Positions 8,925-17,910 of a DNA stretch of 64,000 nucleotides are shown piece after piece (the stretch's first letter is position 1; every line of letters starts with the position of its first letter). The stretch is from Allobosea sp. 67-29. Lineage in GTDB: Bacteria; Pseudomonadota; Alphaproteobacteria; Rhizobiales; Beijerinckiaceae. The notes under the pieces were generated by a model. The model saw only the letters and a program-made list of their open reading frames with translations. It searched no databases and was not told the DNA's origin. Both the position numbers and the translations under genes were made by a program. The stretch lies in the NCBI RefSeq assembly GCF_001898115.1, contig NZ_MKSQ01000007.1:285324-349323 (forward strand). Reading direction: 5' to 3'.

Positions 8925-9655
8925 GCATCATCGAACTGCGCAACGTCAGAAAATCCTTCGGCCAGCACGAGGTCATCCACGACGTCTCCTTCGCGGTCGA
9001 GAAGGGCGAGGTGGTCTGCATCATCGGGCCGTCCGGCTCCGGCAAGTCGACGCTCCTGCGCTGCATCAACGGTCTGGAAACCTATCAGGGCGGCGAGATC
9101 GTCGTGCATGGCGAGCGGGTCGATACCGGCTCCTCGCGCATCCGCCAATTGCGCACTCGCGTCGCCATGGTCTTCCAGCGCTTCAACCTGTTCCCGCATC
9201 GGACGGCGCTCGAGAACGTCGCGGAAGGCCCGATCTTCGTCAAGAAGGAGCCGCGCGAGGCGGTTCTGGCGCGCTCGCGCGACCTGCTGACCCGTGTCGG
9301 GCTCGGCGCCAAGATCGATGCCTACCCGGCCCAGCTCTCCGGCGGCCAGCAGCAGCGCGTCGCGATCGCCCGCGCGCTTGGCATGAATCCCGACGCGATC
9401 CTGTTCGACGAGCCGACTTCGGCGCTGGATCCGGAGCTGGTCGGCGAGGTCCTCGCCGTGATGCGGTCTCTGGCCGACGAGGGCATGACGATGGTCGTCG
9501 TCACCCACGAGATGGGCTTCGCCCGCGAGGTCGCCGACCGCGTGCTGTTCCTCGATGGCGGTGTCCTGGTCGAACAGGGCCCGCCCGAGGAAGTGCTGAG
9601 CCGGCCGCAGCATCCGCGCACGCAGGATTTCCTGCGGCGCATCCTGCCGTCCTGA
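8921..9655 (+). CDS. Polar amino-acid ABC transporter ATPase (GlnQ/HisP type)
   Basis: About 244 aa single ABC domain: Walker [10 protein letters not shown] near residue 37, Q-loop [17 protein letters not shown], signature LSGGQQQR, Walker [15 protein letters not shown] and switch histidine [15 protein letters not shown]. The FNLFPH element is typical of amino-acid importers. It completes the 7502-9655 transporter and is followed after 11 nt by another FAD oxidase, suggesting co-transcription of uptake and oxidation. Confidence 0.92.
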   Translation: MSIIELRNVRKSFGQHEVIHDVSFAVEKGEVVCIIGPSGSGKSTLLRCINGLETYQGGEIVVHGERVDTGSSRIRQLRTRVAMVFQRFNLFPHRTALENVAEGPIFVKKEPREAVLARSRDLLTRVGLGAKIDAYPAQLSGGQQQRVAIARALGMNPDAILFDEPTSALDPELVGEVLAVMRSLADEGMTMVVVTHEMGFAREVADRVLFLDGGVLVEQGPPEEVLSRPQHPRTQDFLRRILPS

Positions 9656-9666
9656 GGGTTGCACGC

Positions 9667-10977
9667 ATGGCACGCCTGTCCGGTCCGTTCTTCAGCGACG
9701 ACGCGGTCGACACGCCCTATTGGTGGGAAGCCGCGAGGCCGGCGACAGAGCCCGCATCCGAACTGCCGGCGCAAAGCGAGGTCACGATCGTCGGCGCCGG
9801 CTTCACGGGGCTCAACGCCGCGCTGACCCTGGCGCGCGCCGGCAAGCAGGTGACCGTGCTGGACGCGGAATCCCCCGGCTGGGGCGCCTCCTCCCGCAAT
9901 GGCGGCATGCTCGGCCCCGGCTGGGCCACCTTCGACACCGCGATGGCCCATGGGCCGGACAAGGCGCGCGCCATCGTCGAGGAAAGCTTCCTTGCCTTGC
10001 AGCACGTCAAGGATGTCGTGGCGCGAGAGGCCATCGCCTGCGATCTCGCTGTGGTCGGCTATTTCCGGGGCGCGATGACGCCGCGTCTCTACGAGGCGAT
10101 GGGGCGCAACCTCGACCGCATCCGGCAGGTCATGCCCTGCGACGCCTATCTGGTCCCGCGCGCCGAGCAGCAGGGCGAGATCGGCACCGAGCTCTATCAC
10201 GGCGGCCTCGCCATGCCAGGCTATGCCGGCCTGCATCCGGCTCGCTATATCGCCGGTCTCGCCGAAGCCGCGCGCCGGATCGGCGTTCAGATCGTCAGCG
10301 GCGCCCGGGTGACGGCGATCTCGCCGCAGGCGGGCGGGTTCAAGCTCTCGGTCGGCGAGCGCAAGATCGCGACGAAGCAGTTGCTCGTCGCCACCAACGG
10401 CTATGCCGGAGCGCTCCTGCCCTTCCTGCAGCGGCGGATCATTCCCATCCGCAGTGCGCTGATCGCGACCGGACAGCTCCCGGCCGAGGTGATGGATCGG
10501 CTCATGCCGAAACGGCGCATGCTGGCGGGTAGCCAGCGTGTCGTGACCTATTACCGGCCCTCCCCGGACGGAACGCGCATTCTCTTCGGCGGGCGGGTGC
10601 TCAAGGTGACCGGCGAGACTGTCGCCCACGCCAATGCCGCACATCTGCGCAAGCAGATGCTGCAGGTCTTCCCCGAGCTGGGACGGACGCCGATCACGCA
10701 TTACTGGCACGGCCAGACCGGCTTCACCTTCGACAAGCTGCCCCATCTCGGCGAGCACGAAGGCATCTTCTACGCCTGCGGCTACAACGGCACCGGCATC
10801 GCGCGGGCAAGCTGGTTCGGCCATAAGATCGCGCAACGCATGCTGGGCAGCGCAGATGCAGCCAGCGCCTATGCCGACCTGCCCTTCCGCAGCCGCCCGC
10901 TCTATTACGGCAAGCCATGGTTCCTGCCGCTGGCCGTGCTGTTCTACGAAATGCGGGATCGCTGGGACCAGCGATAA
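9667..10977 (+). CDS. FAD-dependent oxidoreductase (DAO fold, PuuB-like), second of three
   Basis: About 436 aa. FAD motif VTIVGAGFTGLNAALTLARAG near residues 38-58, then GWGASSRNGGMLGPGW, the SSRNGG signature of gamma-glutamylputrescine-oxidase-like enzymes. The C-terminal cofactor segment is YACGYNGTGIARASWFGHKIA. It lies 11 nt downstream of the amino-acid transporter ATPase, so the transported compound is a plausible substrate. GGGTTGCACGC before ATG is a weak ribosome site, consistent with coupling. Substrate could be an amine, polyamine conjugate or N-alkyl amino acid. Confidence 0.85.
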   Translation: MARLSGPFFSDDAVDTPYWWEAARPATEPASELPAQSEVTIVGAGFTGLNAALTLARAGKQVTVLDAESPGWGASSRNGGMLGPGWATFDTAMAHGPDKARAIVEESFLALQHVKDVVAREAIACDLAVVGYFRGAMTPRLYEAMGRNLDRIRQVMPCDAYLVPRAEQQGEIGTELYHGGLAMPGYAGLHPARYIAGLAEAARRIGVQIVSGARVTAISPQAGGFKLSVGERKIATKQLLVATNGYAGALLPFLQRRIIPIRSALIATGQLPAEVMDRLMPKRRMLAGSQRVVTYYRPSPDGTRILFGGRVLKVTGETVAHANAAHLRKQMLQVFPELGRTPITHYWHGQTGFTFDKLPHLGEHEGIFYACGYNGTGIARASWFGHKIAQRMLGSADAASAYADLPFRSRPLYYGKPWFLPLAVLFYEMRDRWDQR

Positions 10978-11033
10978 ACTTGGGAGAAGGCCCAACGGCG
11001 GTTGAAGGCTGGACATCAGCGCCGGCGGCGGCG

Positions 11034-11966
11034 ATGTCTGCGCTATCGCCGTTGATGGGACGACAGATGCGGGCGCGCCAACTCGAAGTCTTCTGCACGC
11101 TGATGCGCTGCGGCACGGTGACCGGCGCGGCCGCGATGCTCAATATCTCGCAGCCGGCCCTGAGCCAGATCCTGCTCCATGCCGAGGGCCAGCTCGGTTT
11201 CAAGCTGTTCAACCGCGTGCGCGGCCGGCTGGTGCCGACGCAGGAGGCGGAGGAGCTTTACTCCCAGGCCGAGCATATCTTCGGCGAGCTTGATGCGCTC
11301 CGCCGCCGGACCATCGACATGCGGCATGGCCGCACCGGCCTCGTCCGGCTCGCTGCCTCGGCGCCGCCATCCATGTCGATCGTGCCGCGTGCCCTGACCG
11401 CGTTCCGGGAAGCCCATCCCGAGATCGTGGTGCGCTCGCTCATCGCCTCGCAGGTCTCCATCGTCGAGATGCTGCGCAGTGGCGAGGTCTCGCTCGGCAT
11501 CGCCATGAACAACCTGCCTCATGCCGGCATACACGCCGAGACGGTCGGGCGTGCGGCGCTGGTCTGCGTCGTCTCGGCCAAGCACCGGCTGGCGGCACGC
11601 GACTGCGTCCGCTTTGCCGATATCAGCGACGAAACACTGATCTCCTATCGCGCCGATACCTTGCCGGGGCGCCTGCTGGCCGCTTCGGCCGGGGCCGAGG
11701 ACTTCGCCTACGCGCCGGCGATCGAGATCGACCTGTCGATCACCGCCCTGCCTTATGTGCGCGATGGGCTCGGCATCGCCATCGTCGACAGCCTCTTGCC
11801 CTGGGAGCAATTCAACGGCGTCGTAACGCGGCCGTTCGAACCTCGGATCGAAGTGCCCATCGCGATCCTCACCAGTAACGACCGGCCGCTCTCGCCCAGT
11901 CATGAACTGATGCGCGACTGCCTGCGCGCGGCTTGCCGGGACCTTAATCGTTCGCACGGCACCTGA
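11034..11966 (+). CDS. LysR-family transcriptional regulator
   Basis: About 310 aa. The winged helix is RARQLEVFCTLMRCGTVTGAAAMLNISQPALSQILLHAEGQLGFKLFNRVRGRLVPTQEA, followed by the periplasmic-binding-protein-like effector domain. Starts at 11034, 11055 and 11067 are all in frame with weak ribosome sites; family alignment would favour 11055 or 11067. It follows the oxidase at 9667 by 56 nt and converges on the HcnB-like gene, so it probably regulates the transporter-oxidase cluster. Confidence 0.85.
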   Translation: MSALSPLMGRQMRARQLEVFCTLMRCGTVTGAAAMLNISQPALSQILLHAEGQLGFKLFNRVRGRLVPTQEAEELYSQAEHIFGELDALRRRTIDMRHGRTGLVRLAASAPPSMSIVPRALTAFREAHPEIVVRSLIASQVSIVEMLRSGEVSLGIAMNNLPHAGIHAETVGRAALVCVVSAKHRLAARDCVRFADISDETLISYRADTLPGRLLAASAGAEDFAYAPAIEIDLSITALPYVRDGLGIAIVDSLLPWEQFNGVVTRPFEPRIEVPIAILTSNDRPLSPSHELMRDCLRAACRDLNRSHGT

Positions 11967-11976
11967 ACACGCAGCG

Positions 11977-13365
11977 CTATCCGTCTGTAGCCACGTCCTG
12001 AACCAGGGCGGAGATCGGGGCCGGCCTTACCGGCGCCTGTCCGCGCAACCGGCCTGCCGCCGCTGCGCAGGCATGGCCCGCGCCATCGGCCACGATCTCT
12101 GCTGCGGCCAGTTCGCAATAGCGGCCCTGGCAGCGCCCCATCCCGACGCGCCCGAGCGACTTGACGCGATTGACCTCGCCGCCACCGAAATCGACGGTCC
12201 GACGCAATTCACCGGCGGTCACGCCCTCGCAGCGGCAGACCACCGTCTCATCCGGCAAGCCGGCCGCCGCCTCGACAGGCCAGGGAAAGGCCTCCGCGAT
12301 TCCGCGCGCGAAGCGGCCGAGCCGGGCCAGCCGGCGCTCATCCACCGCCGTATCGGGCGCCGGCAGGTCGAGATCCTGCAAGCAGGCCGCCGCGGCGAGC
12401 CGGCCCGCGACCTCCGCCCCATCGGCCCCGAGTATCCTGAGCCCGTCCCCGGCGAGGTACACGCCGCGTCCCGCCCGCCCCATGCCATCGGCCTGCGGCA
12501 GCCATTGCCGCCAGGTCTCGTCATAGGCGAAGTCGCATCCGGCGAGGTCCGCGAGACGTGTCTCGGCCCTCAGATGCCAGCCCAGGCCGACCGCATCGCA
12601 AGGCGTACGCCGGTTCCGGCCCGCTCCATCGCGCCAGAGCACGGCGACCGGGCCACGCCCGTCCGCCTCGATGCGCTCCAGCCGGACACCGGCATGATAG
12701 ATCCCGGCCAGGCGCCGGCGCATCATCAGCCCGCGCAAGGCGAAGAGCGGCCGTGCCGACAGGCCGGCGAAGCCGCGCAGTTGCCGGCGCATCGGCGTCG
12801 TGTCCAGCACGGCGGCAACCTGCCCGCCCGCCTTGAGCAGTTGCACCGCGAGCAGAGTGAGCAGCGGGCCCGAGCCGGCCAGTACGATGCTTCGCCCCAG
12901 TGCGGCCCCTTGCGCCTTCAGCGCGATCTGCATCGCGCCGAGCCCGTAGACGCCGGCGTTCTCCCAGCCCGGCACGGGCATGACGCGATCCATCGCGCCT
13001 GTGGCGAGGATCAGCCGGTCATAGGACATCCAGCGCGCCCCTGCGTCGCCGATGACCTGCAATCGCCCGTCCGCAATGGCGATGACGGAGCTGCGGGGGT
13101 GATGAACGAGGCGGCCTGCCGCCGCCATGGCATCGAAGGTCTGGTGTAGCGCGACGGCCTTTGCAGCCTCCGAACCGTAGAGAACCTCTGCTGGGCGCGT
13201 GAAACCAGGCGGCGGCCGGCGGTAGATTTGGCCTCCCGCGCGCTCGCCCTCGTCGATGACGATGGGCACCAGCCCTCCGGCGGCCAGTATCTCGGCAGCC
13301 CTGATGCCAGCCGGCCCGGCACCCACGACGACGATCCGGGGCTTGGCCGCCTCGCTCAAGGCCAT
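11977..13365 (-). CDS. FAD/NAD(P)-dependent oxidoreductase with C-terminal [2Fe-2S] domain (HcnB/opine oxidase A/LhpE type)
   Basis: About 462 aa. An N-terminal FAD motif (RIVVVGAGPAGIRAAEIL) is followed by GGQIYRRPPPGF, a second nucleotide motif and the ATGAMDR...PGW segment. The C-terminus has a BFD-like cluster: CRC near residue 375 and CQGRYC some 40 residues later, four cysteines in all. In the family this subunit works with a small ferredoxin-like subunit and a DAO-fold subunit in opine oxidases, HCN synthase and D-hydroxyproline dehydrogenase. The small subunit is the next gene upstream, overlapping by 10 nt. The third subunit may be one of the three DAO proteins nearby. Confidence 0.85.
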   Translation of the reverse strand: MALSEAAKPRIVVVGAGPAGIRAAEILAAGGLVPIVIDEGERAGGQIYRRPPPGFTRPAEVLYGSEAAKAVALHQTFDAMAAAGRLVHHPRSSVIAIADGRLQVIGDAGARWMSYDRLILATGAMDRVMPVPGWENAGVYGLGAMQIALKAQGAALGRSIVLAGSGPLLTLLAVQLLKAGGQVAAVLDTTPMRRQLRGFAGLSARPLFALRGLMMRRRLAGIYHAGVRLERIEADGRGPVAVLWRDGAGRNRRTPCDAVGLGWHLRAETRLADLAGCDFAYDETWRQWLPQADGMGRAGRGVYLAGDGLRILGADGAEVAGRLAAAACLQDLDLPAPDTAVDERRLARLGRFARGIAEAFPWPVEAAAGLPDETVVCRCEGVTAGELRRTVDFGGGEVNRVKSLGRVGMGRCQGRYCELAAAEIVADGAGHACAAAAGRLRGQAPVRPAPISALVQDVATDG

Positions 13366-13673
13366 TCCCCCGGCGCGGCTGACAGCAGGCGCATGCCTTC
13401 GGCCAACGGCGTCGAGCACGCCCGCAGCCTTGGCCCGTCCTCCTGCCAGATCCAGCAATCCTGGCACGCCCCCATCAGGCAGAAGCCGGCGCGGGCTTCA
13501 GGTCCGAACTCGGAGCGGCGCAGCGCCGGCGCGACCGAGAGCACGGCGCTGAGCACGGTGTCGCCGGTCAGAGCCTGCTGTTCGGCACCGTCGAGGAAGA
13601 AGCGCAGCGGGGCGCGATCGACCTCGGTCAGTCGGACCAGCCGGCCCGCCCCTTCGCCGGCGGCCGTGCTCAT
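13356..13673 (-). CDS. Small [2Fe-2S] ferredoxin-like subunit (HcnA/LhpF type)
   Basis: About 105 aa. The region around CLMGACQDCWIWQ followed by RACSTP gives the C-x4/5-C-x2-C...C arrangement of plant-type 2Fe-2S subunits in multi-component amine dehydrogenases. It overlaps the oxidoreductase start by 10 nt downstream and the hydantoinase B stop (ATGA) upstream, so all four minus-strand genes from 17727 to 11977 are probably one transcript. Its role would be electron transfer between flavin subunits. Confidence 0.82.
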   Translation of the reverse strand: MSTAAGEGAGRLVRLTEVDRAPLRFFLDGAEQQALTGDTVLSAVLSVAPALRRSEFGPEARAGFCLMGACQDCWIWQEDGPRLRACSTPLAEGMRLLSAAPGEWP

Positions 13674-15667
13674 TCGGCAGCCTCCGCATGGATGAGCCTT
13701 GGCGCCGGCATTTCGGGAAACCTGAGCCTGGCCGCGGCAAAGGCTTCGTCGACGCCCTGGGCGCCAACCCTGCCCTTCATGCGCCTGAAGATCTCGGTCT
13801 TGGCGAAGAAGCGCCAATGGATCGGCAGGCCGGCGAGGATCGCCGTCAGCTGGTCATAGGCCTCGCGTGTCCACTGGGCCTCGTAGCCCTCGCGCTCCGG
13901 GCCAAAATGGAAGTGGCCGGTGACCGGCCCACGTTCGGCACGGCGCGCCCGTGTCGCCTCCTCGTCGACGACCCCGTCGCGGATAAGGACGCCGTAATCG
14001 CGCTCAGCCGCCTCCGGCGAAACGTAGCCGCGCACGACATCCTCCGCCACGCGCCAGGCCTCCCGGTCGAAAGGATGGCCACGGCCACCGCCGCCGGCCG
14101 AGCGGATCTCGAGCACGTCGCCCGGCTGCAGAACAGTGGTGTCGATATTGCCGAGCCGCCGTTCCTCCGGCTGGCCCGGGTTGACGACCATGTCGGAGAG
14201 CCCCGCCGCCTTGCCGCCCAGCACGCCCCAGGGCCGGAAGAAGCTGCGGTCGCGATTGCGGGCGGTGATGCGGCTGTCGGGCGCGAAGACGCGGAACGCC
14301 ATCTCGGTGGCGAGCCCGCCGCGCCAGCGCCCGGCGCCGCCGCTATCCCGCGCCAGCCCGTATCTGACGAACTCCACCGGCGTCTCGGTCTCGGTGATCT
14401 CGATCGGCGTGTTCCTGAGATAGGCGGCGTCGGCGCCAGAGCCGTTTGTGCCGTCGCGATGCGGCATGCCGCCGCCGCCGCCCACCACCGGATTGACCGC
14501 GGCGATGACGGTGCGGTGCGTGCGCTCGTCGGTCGTCATCACGTTGACGATGCAGTTGTTGCCGGCGGGTGCCGCCGGCAGCCGCTCAGGCACCGCCTGC
14601 GAGAAGGCGCCGAAGATCACCGAGCGCAGCCGCGCGCAGGTGAGCGAGCGCATGCCGACCGCTGCCGGGAAGACCGGGTTCAGCACGGTTCCCTCCGGCG
14701 CGATGCAGGTGAACGGGCGCGTCAGCCCGCTGTTGAGCAGGATCTTCGGGTTCAGCGTGTAGAGGACGTAATAGACCCCGACCAGCAGCATCGTATGCCG
14801 AGGGTTGCCGCCGCTCGGCACGTTGAGCGAGGAGGCGAGCTGCGGGTCGGAACCGGTGAAGTCCAGCACCGCCTCGCCGCCGCGGATCGTGAGCTTGAGC
14901 TTCAGCCGGCAGGGATTGGCCTCGACCGAATCCTCGTCGGCGTAATCGGCGAATTCCCAGGTTCCATCCGGCATGCCGCGCAGCACCTCGCGCGCCTGCG
15001 CCTCGGCCTGGTCGAGCAGCGCCTCGACGCCGCCGAGGAACCCGTCGCGGCCGAACTTCTCGATCATCGCCAGTACCTTGCGCTCGCCGGTATTGAGCGC
15101 GCCGACCAGCGCCTTGATGTCGCCGATGTTGAGGTCGGGCTTGCGGACATTGGTGGTCATGATCCTGAGGATCTGCTCGTCGAAGACGCCTTCGTTGACG
15201 AGCTTCATCGGCGGGAAGCGGATACCCTCCTGGTGGATCTCGGTCAGGGCGCGGGAGAGCGAGGCCGGCACCGCGCCACCCATGTCGGTGTTGTGGATAT
15301 GGCCGCCGGTCCAGGCCACGATCTCACCCTCGTGGAAGACCGGCTTCCAGAGATGGGTGTCGGGCGCGTGGGTGGCGACGAAGCAGGAATAGGGATCGTT
15401 GGTGAAGGCGACGTCGCCGGGCTTGTAGTCGTCGACCATCTTGATCGCGGGGGCCCAGGAGAGGCCCGGATACCAGGTCGCTCCCAGCTCCATCGGTACG
15501 GCGAAGGTATCGCCGCTCCGGCTGATCAGCATGACCGTGAAATCCTCCGTCTCCTTGACGAAGGCGGAGTGCGCCGTGCGGTGCAGCGTATGCGCCATGT
15601 TCTCGGCGGCGGCGCGGGCGTGGTTGGCGAGCACCTGAAGCTTCATCCGGTCAAACATCGGCATCAC
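13670..15667 (-). CDS. hyuB: Hydantoinase B / 5-oxoprolinase B-type subunit
   Basis: About 665 aa of the hydantoinase_B family: DRMKLQVLANHARAAAENMAHTLHRTAHSAFVKE at the start, GDVAFTNDPY, HIHNTDMGG, and GGGGGMPHRDGTNG. It is longer than the usual 520-600 aa: after the glycine-rich core (SAGGGGRGHPFDREAWRVAEDVVRGYVS) there are about 100 extra residues rich in charged helices. With HyuA it should hydrolyse an amide ring in an ATP-dependent way; N-methylhydantoin, 5-oxoproline and related rings are family substrates. Start 15667 overlaps the hyuA stop by ATGA; ATG 15664 is an alternative. Confidence 0.85.
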   Translation of the reverse strand: MMPMFDRMKLQVLANHARAAAENMAHTLHRTAHSAFVKETEDFTVMLISRSGDTFAVPMELGATWYPGLSWAPAIKMVDDYKPGDVAFTNDPYSCFVATHAPDTHLWKPVFHEGEIVAWTGGHIHNTDMGGAVPASLSRALTEIHQEGIRFPPMKLVNEGVFDEQILRIMTTNVRKPDLNIGDIKALVGALNTGERKVLAMIEKFGRDGFLGGVEALLDQAEAQAREVLRGMPDGTWEFADYADEDSVEANPCRLKLKLTIRGGEAVLDFTGSDPQLASSLNVPSGGNPRHTMLLVGVYYVLYTLNPKILLNSGLTRPFTCIAPEGTVLNPVFPAAVGMRSLTCARLRSVIFGAFSQAVPERLPAAPAGNNCIVNVMTTDERTHRTVIAAVNPVVGGGGGMPHRDGTNGSGADAAYLRNTPIEITETETPVEFVRYGLARDSGGAGRWRGGLATEMAFRVFAPDSRITARNRDRSFFRPWGVLGGKAAGLSDMVVNPGQPEERRLGNIDTTVLQPGDVLEIRSAGGGGRGHPFDREAWRVAEDVVRGYVSPEAAERDYGVLIRDGVVDEEATRARRAERGPVTGHFHFGPEREGYEAQWTREAYDQLTAILAGLPIHWRFFAKTEIFRRMKGRVGAQGVDEAFAAARLRFPEMPAPRLIHAEAAE

Positions 15668-17727
15668 TCCGCGAAGGTCAGGTGCAGGTTGAGATGGCCA
15701 TCGATCCGGGCGCTTGCACCGGCGGGAATCGCCACCGTGGTGTCCTCCTGCGCGACGACAGCAGGTCCGGCGAAGCGGCTGCCAGCCGCAAGGTCGCCGC
15801 GACGATAGAGGCCGACAGCCTGGCGGACGCCACCCGTGTGAACCTCGATCTCGCGCTCCGGCACCGCGGCGACATCGGTCTCCGCCCCCTCCGGGAACGT
15901 CAGAACCGGCCCGGCACCGACAGCGGAGAGGCGCAGGTTGACGATCTCGATGCGGCCGTCAGGGTCGTCGAAATCGTAGATCCGCTGGTGAGTCCGGTGG
16001 AATTCGCGGGCGATGGCGGCCGGATCGCCAGCCTCGAGCCAGGCCGGCTGCAGGGCGACCTCGATCTCGTAGCTCTGGCCGACATAGCGCATATCGGCCG
16101 AGAACCTGAGATCGGCCGGGCCGGCATGGCCCTGCGCCGCAAGCCAGCTTCGCCCCTCCTGAACCATCGCAGCCGAGGCCGCCTTCAGCTCCGGCAGCAC
16201 GCCGGGCGAGAGTTCGGCGAAGAGCGTGCGGACGAAATCGCCGCGCAGATCGGCGACGAGCCCGCCCAGCGCCGAGACGACCCCCGGCCGGCGCGGCGCG
16301 AGCAGCCGGTTCATCCCGAGCTCGCGGGCGAGGAAGGCGCCGAGCATCGGGCCGCCGCCGCCGAACGGCATCAGCGTGAAATCCTTGAGATCGACGCCGG
16401 CCCGCGACGACAGCTTCTCGACCTCGACGAACATCTCGGAAACGGCGATGTCGAGGATCGCTTGCGCGGTCTCGTCGAGGGGCCGGTCGAGCTTCTCGGC
16501 AAGGCGCGCGACGGCGGCGCGGGCAAGGCCGGCATCCATCTTGAGCTGGCCATAGGCCATCTCGCTATGGCCGAGCCAGCCGCAGACCACCATGGCGTCG
16601 GTTACGGTCGCCTGCTCTCCACCACGCCCATAGCAAGCCGGTCCCGGCGTCGAGCCGGCCGATTCCGGCCCGACGCGCAGCACGCCCTGCCCGTCGACGG
16701 AAGCGATCGAGCCGCCGCCGATGCCGATCGAGCTGACCGAGACGGAGGGGATATAGAGGGGGAACTCGCCGATCATCTCGCCGGTGCCGTATTGCGGCTC
16801 GCCGTCGATGATGAGGGCGAAATCAGCGGAGGTGCCGCCGATATCGAGCGTCAGCACGCGCTTCTCGCCGGCCTGCCGGGCGAACCAGGTCGCGCCGATG
16901 ACGCCCGAAGCCGTGCCGGAGAGCAGCATGGAGACGCAAGCGCGCTTGCCCTCGGTAGCGTTCATCACGCCACCATTCGATTTGGTCAGGAGCGCGCGCG
17001 CCGGCACGCCGCGGTCGGCCAGCCGCTGTTCCAGAGCGGTCAGATAGCCGGCGATGCGCGGATGCACATAGGCGTTGAGGATCGCCGTCGTCGTCCGCTC
17101 GTATTCGCGGATCACCGGCCAGACCTCCGCCGAGGTGAAGACGAAGAGCTCCGGAGCCAGCCGCGCAACCTCGGCCTTCACCGCCTCCTCCTGCGCCCCA
17201 TCGCGCCAGGCGTGCAGGAAGGCGACGACAATGCCGACGGCCCCGCGCGCCTTGGCCGAAGCGATGGCGGCCGCAACCGCGTCGAGATCGGGCTTCACCC
17301 TCTCACGCCCGTCCGAGCGCATCCGGGCCGGTATGCCGAAGATGCGATCGCGGGTGATCAACTGCTCGGGGCGGGAGCAGAACAGCGAATAGACCTCCGG
17401 CATGCGCAGACGAGCGAGCTCGATCACATCCTCGAAACCGGCATTGGTGAAGAGCGCCAATGACGCCCCCTTGCGCTGGATGATGGTGTTGACGCCGACC
17501 GTCGTGCCGTGGACGAAGCGGGTGACCGCCTGCGGATCGAGGCCGTCGCGTTCGGCCAGCAGCGAGAGGCCGGTCATCAGCTCGGCGCCCGGATCGTCGG
17601 GCGTGGTCAACACCTTCAGCGAGGCGACCTGGCCAGAGCGTGTCTCCAGCGCGCAAAAATCGATGAAGGTGCCGCCGATATCGACCCCGACTTTCCAGTC
17701 CGCACTCGGCACAGTTCCGCCGTCCAT
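15664..17727 (-). CDS. hyuA: Hydantoinase A / 5-oxoprolinase A-type subunit
   Basis: About 687 aa. The actin/ASKHA-like nucleotide site VGVDIGGTFIDFCALE lies at the N-terminus, then HGTTVGVNTIIQRKG, RMPEVYSLFCSRPEQL, LTLDIGGTSADFALI, PGPACYGRGGEQATVTDA and the metal-binding-like FGGGGPMLGAFLARELG. All are standard for hydantoinase/oxoprolinase A. ATG 17727 has AGAGGAG upstream on the minus strand. It is first in the run hyuA-hyuB-ferredoxin-FAD subunit and divergent from the third DAO enzyme. The exact ring substrate is not determinable. Confidence 0.88.
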   Translation of the reverse strand: MDGGTVPSADWKVGVDIGGTFIDFCALETRSGQVASLKVLTTPDDPGAELMTGLSLLAERDGLDPQAVTRFVHGTTVGVNTIIQRKGASLALFTNAGFEDVIELARLRMPEVYSLFCSRPEQLITRDRIFGIPARMRSDGRERVKPDLDAVAAAIASAKARGAVGIVVAFLHAWRDGAQEEAVKAEVARLAPELFVFTSAEVWPVIREYERTTTAILNAYVHPRIAGYLTALEQRLADRGVPARALLTKSNGGVMNATEGKRACVSMLLSGTASGVIGATWFARQAGEKRVLTLDIGGTSADFALIIDGEPQYGTGEMIGEFPLYIPSVSVSSIGIGGGSIASVDGQGVLRVGPESAGSTPGPACYGRGGEQATVTDAMVVCGWLGHSEMAYGQLKMDAGLARAAVARLAEKLDRPLDETAQAILDIAVSEMFVEVEKLSSRAGVDLKDFTLMPFGGGGPMLGAFLARELGMNRLLAPRRPGVVSALGGLVADLRGDFVRTLFAELSPGVLPELKAASAAMVQEGRSWLAAQGHAGPADLRFSADMRYVGQSYEIEVALQPAWLEAGDPAAIAREFHRTHQRIYDFDDPDGRIEIVNLRLSAVGAGPVLTFPEGAETDVAAVPEREIEVHTGGVRQAVGLYRRGDLAAGSRFAGPAVVAQEDTTVAIPAGASARIDGHLNLHLTFAE

Positions 17728-17910
17728 ATCCGCTCCTCTTGCTGGCGGCCGAAAGCTCGCATGGGGCGAAAGCGCGGTCCAAGAGACATGCAGAGCAGGC
17801 CCATAGGCTGGACTTATGGCCTGCCGGCCATCGCGACTTTGACGGCTCCGCCTGCCCACGTCAGGTTCGGCCCCGTGGAGATCTGCCGCCTGTGCGGCAA
17901 GAGGCTGGAC
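17728..17910. promoter_or_regulatory. Divergent promoter region between hyuA and the third FAD oxidase
   Basis: This 183-nt gap must hold promoters for both directions. It contains a short inverted repeat CCATA (17801-17805) / TATGG (17815-17819); the right arm and its flank, ACTTATGGC, resemble TCTTATGGC at the palindrome near 7400. A shared regulator of the two units is conceivable. No clear -35/-10 pair is evident. Confidence 0.3.
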
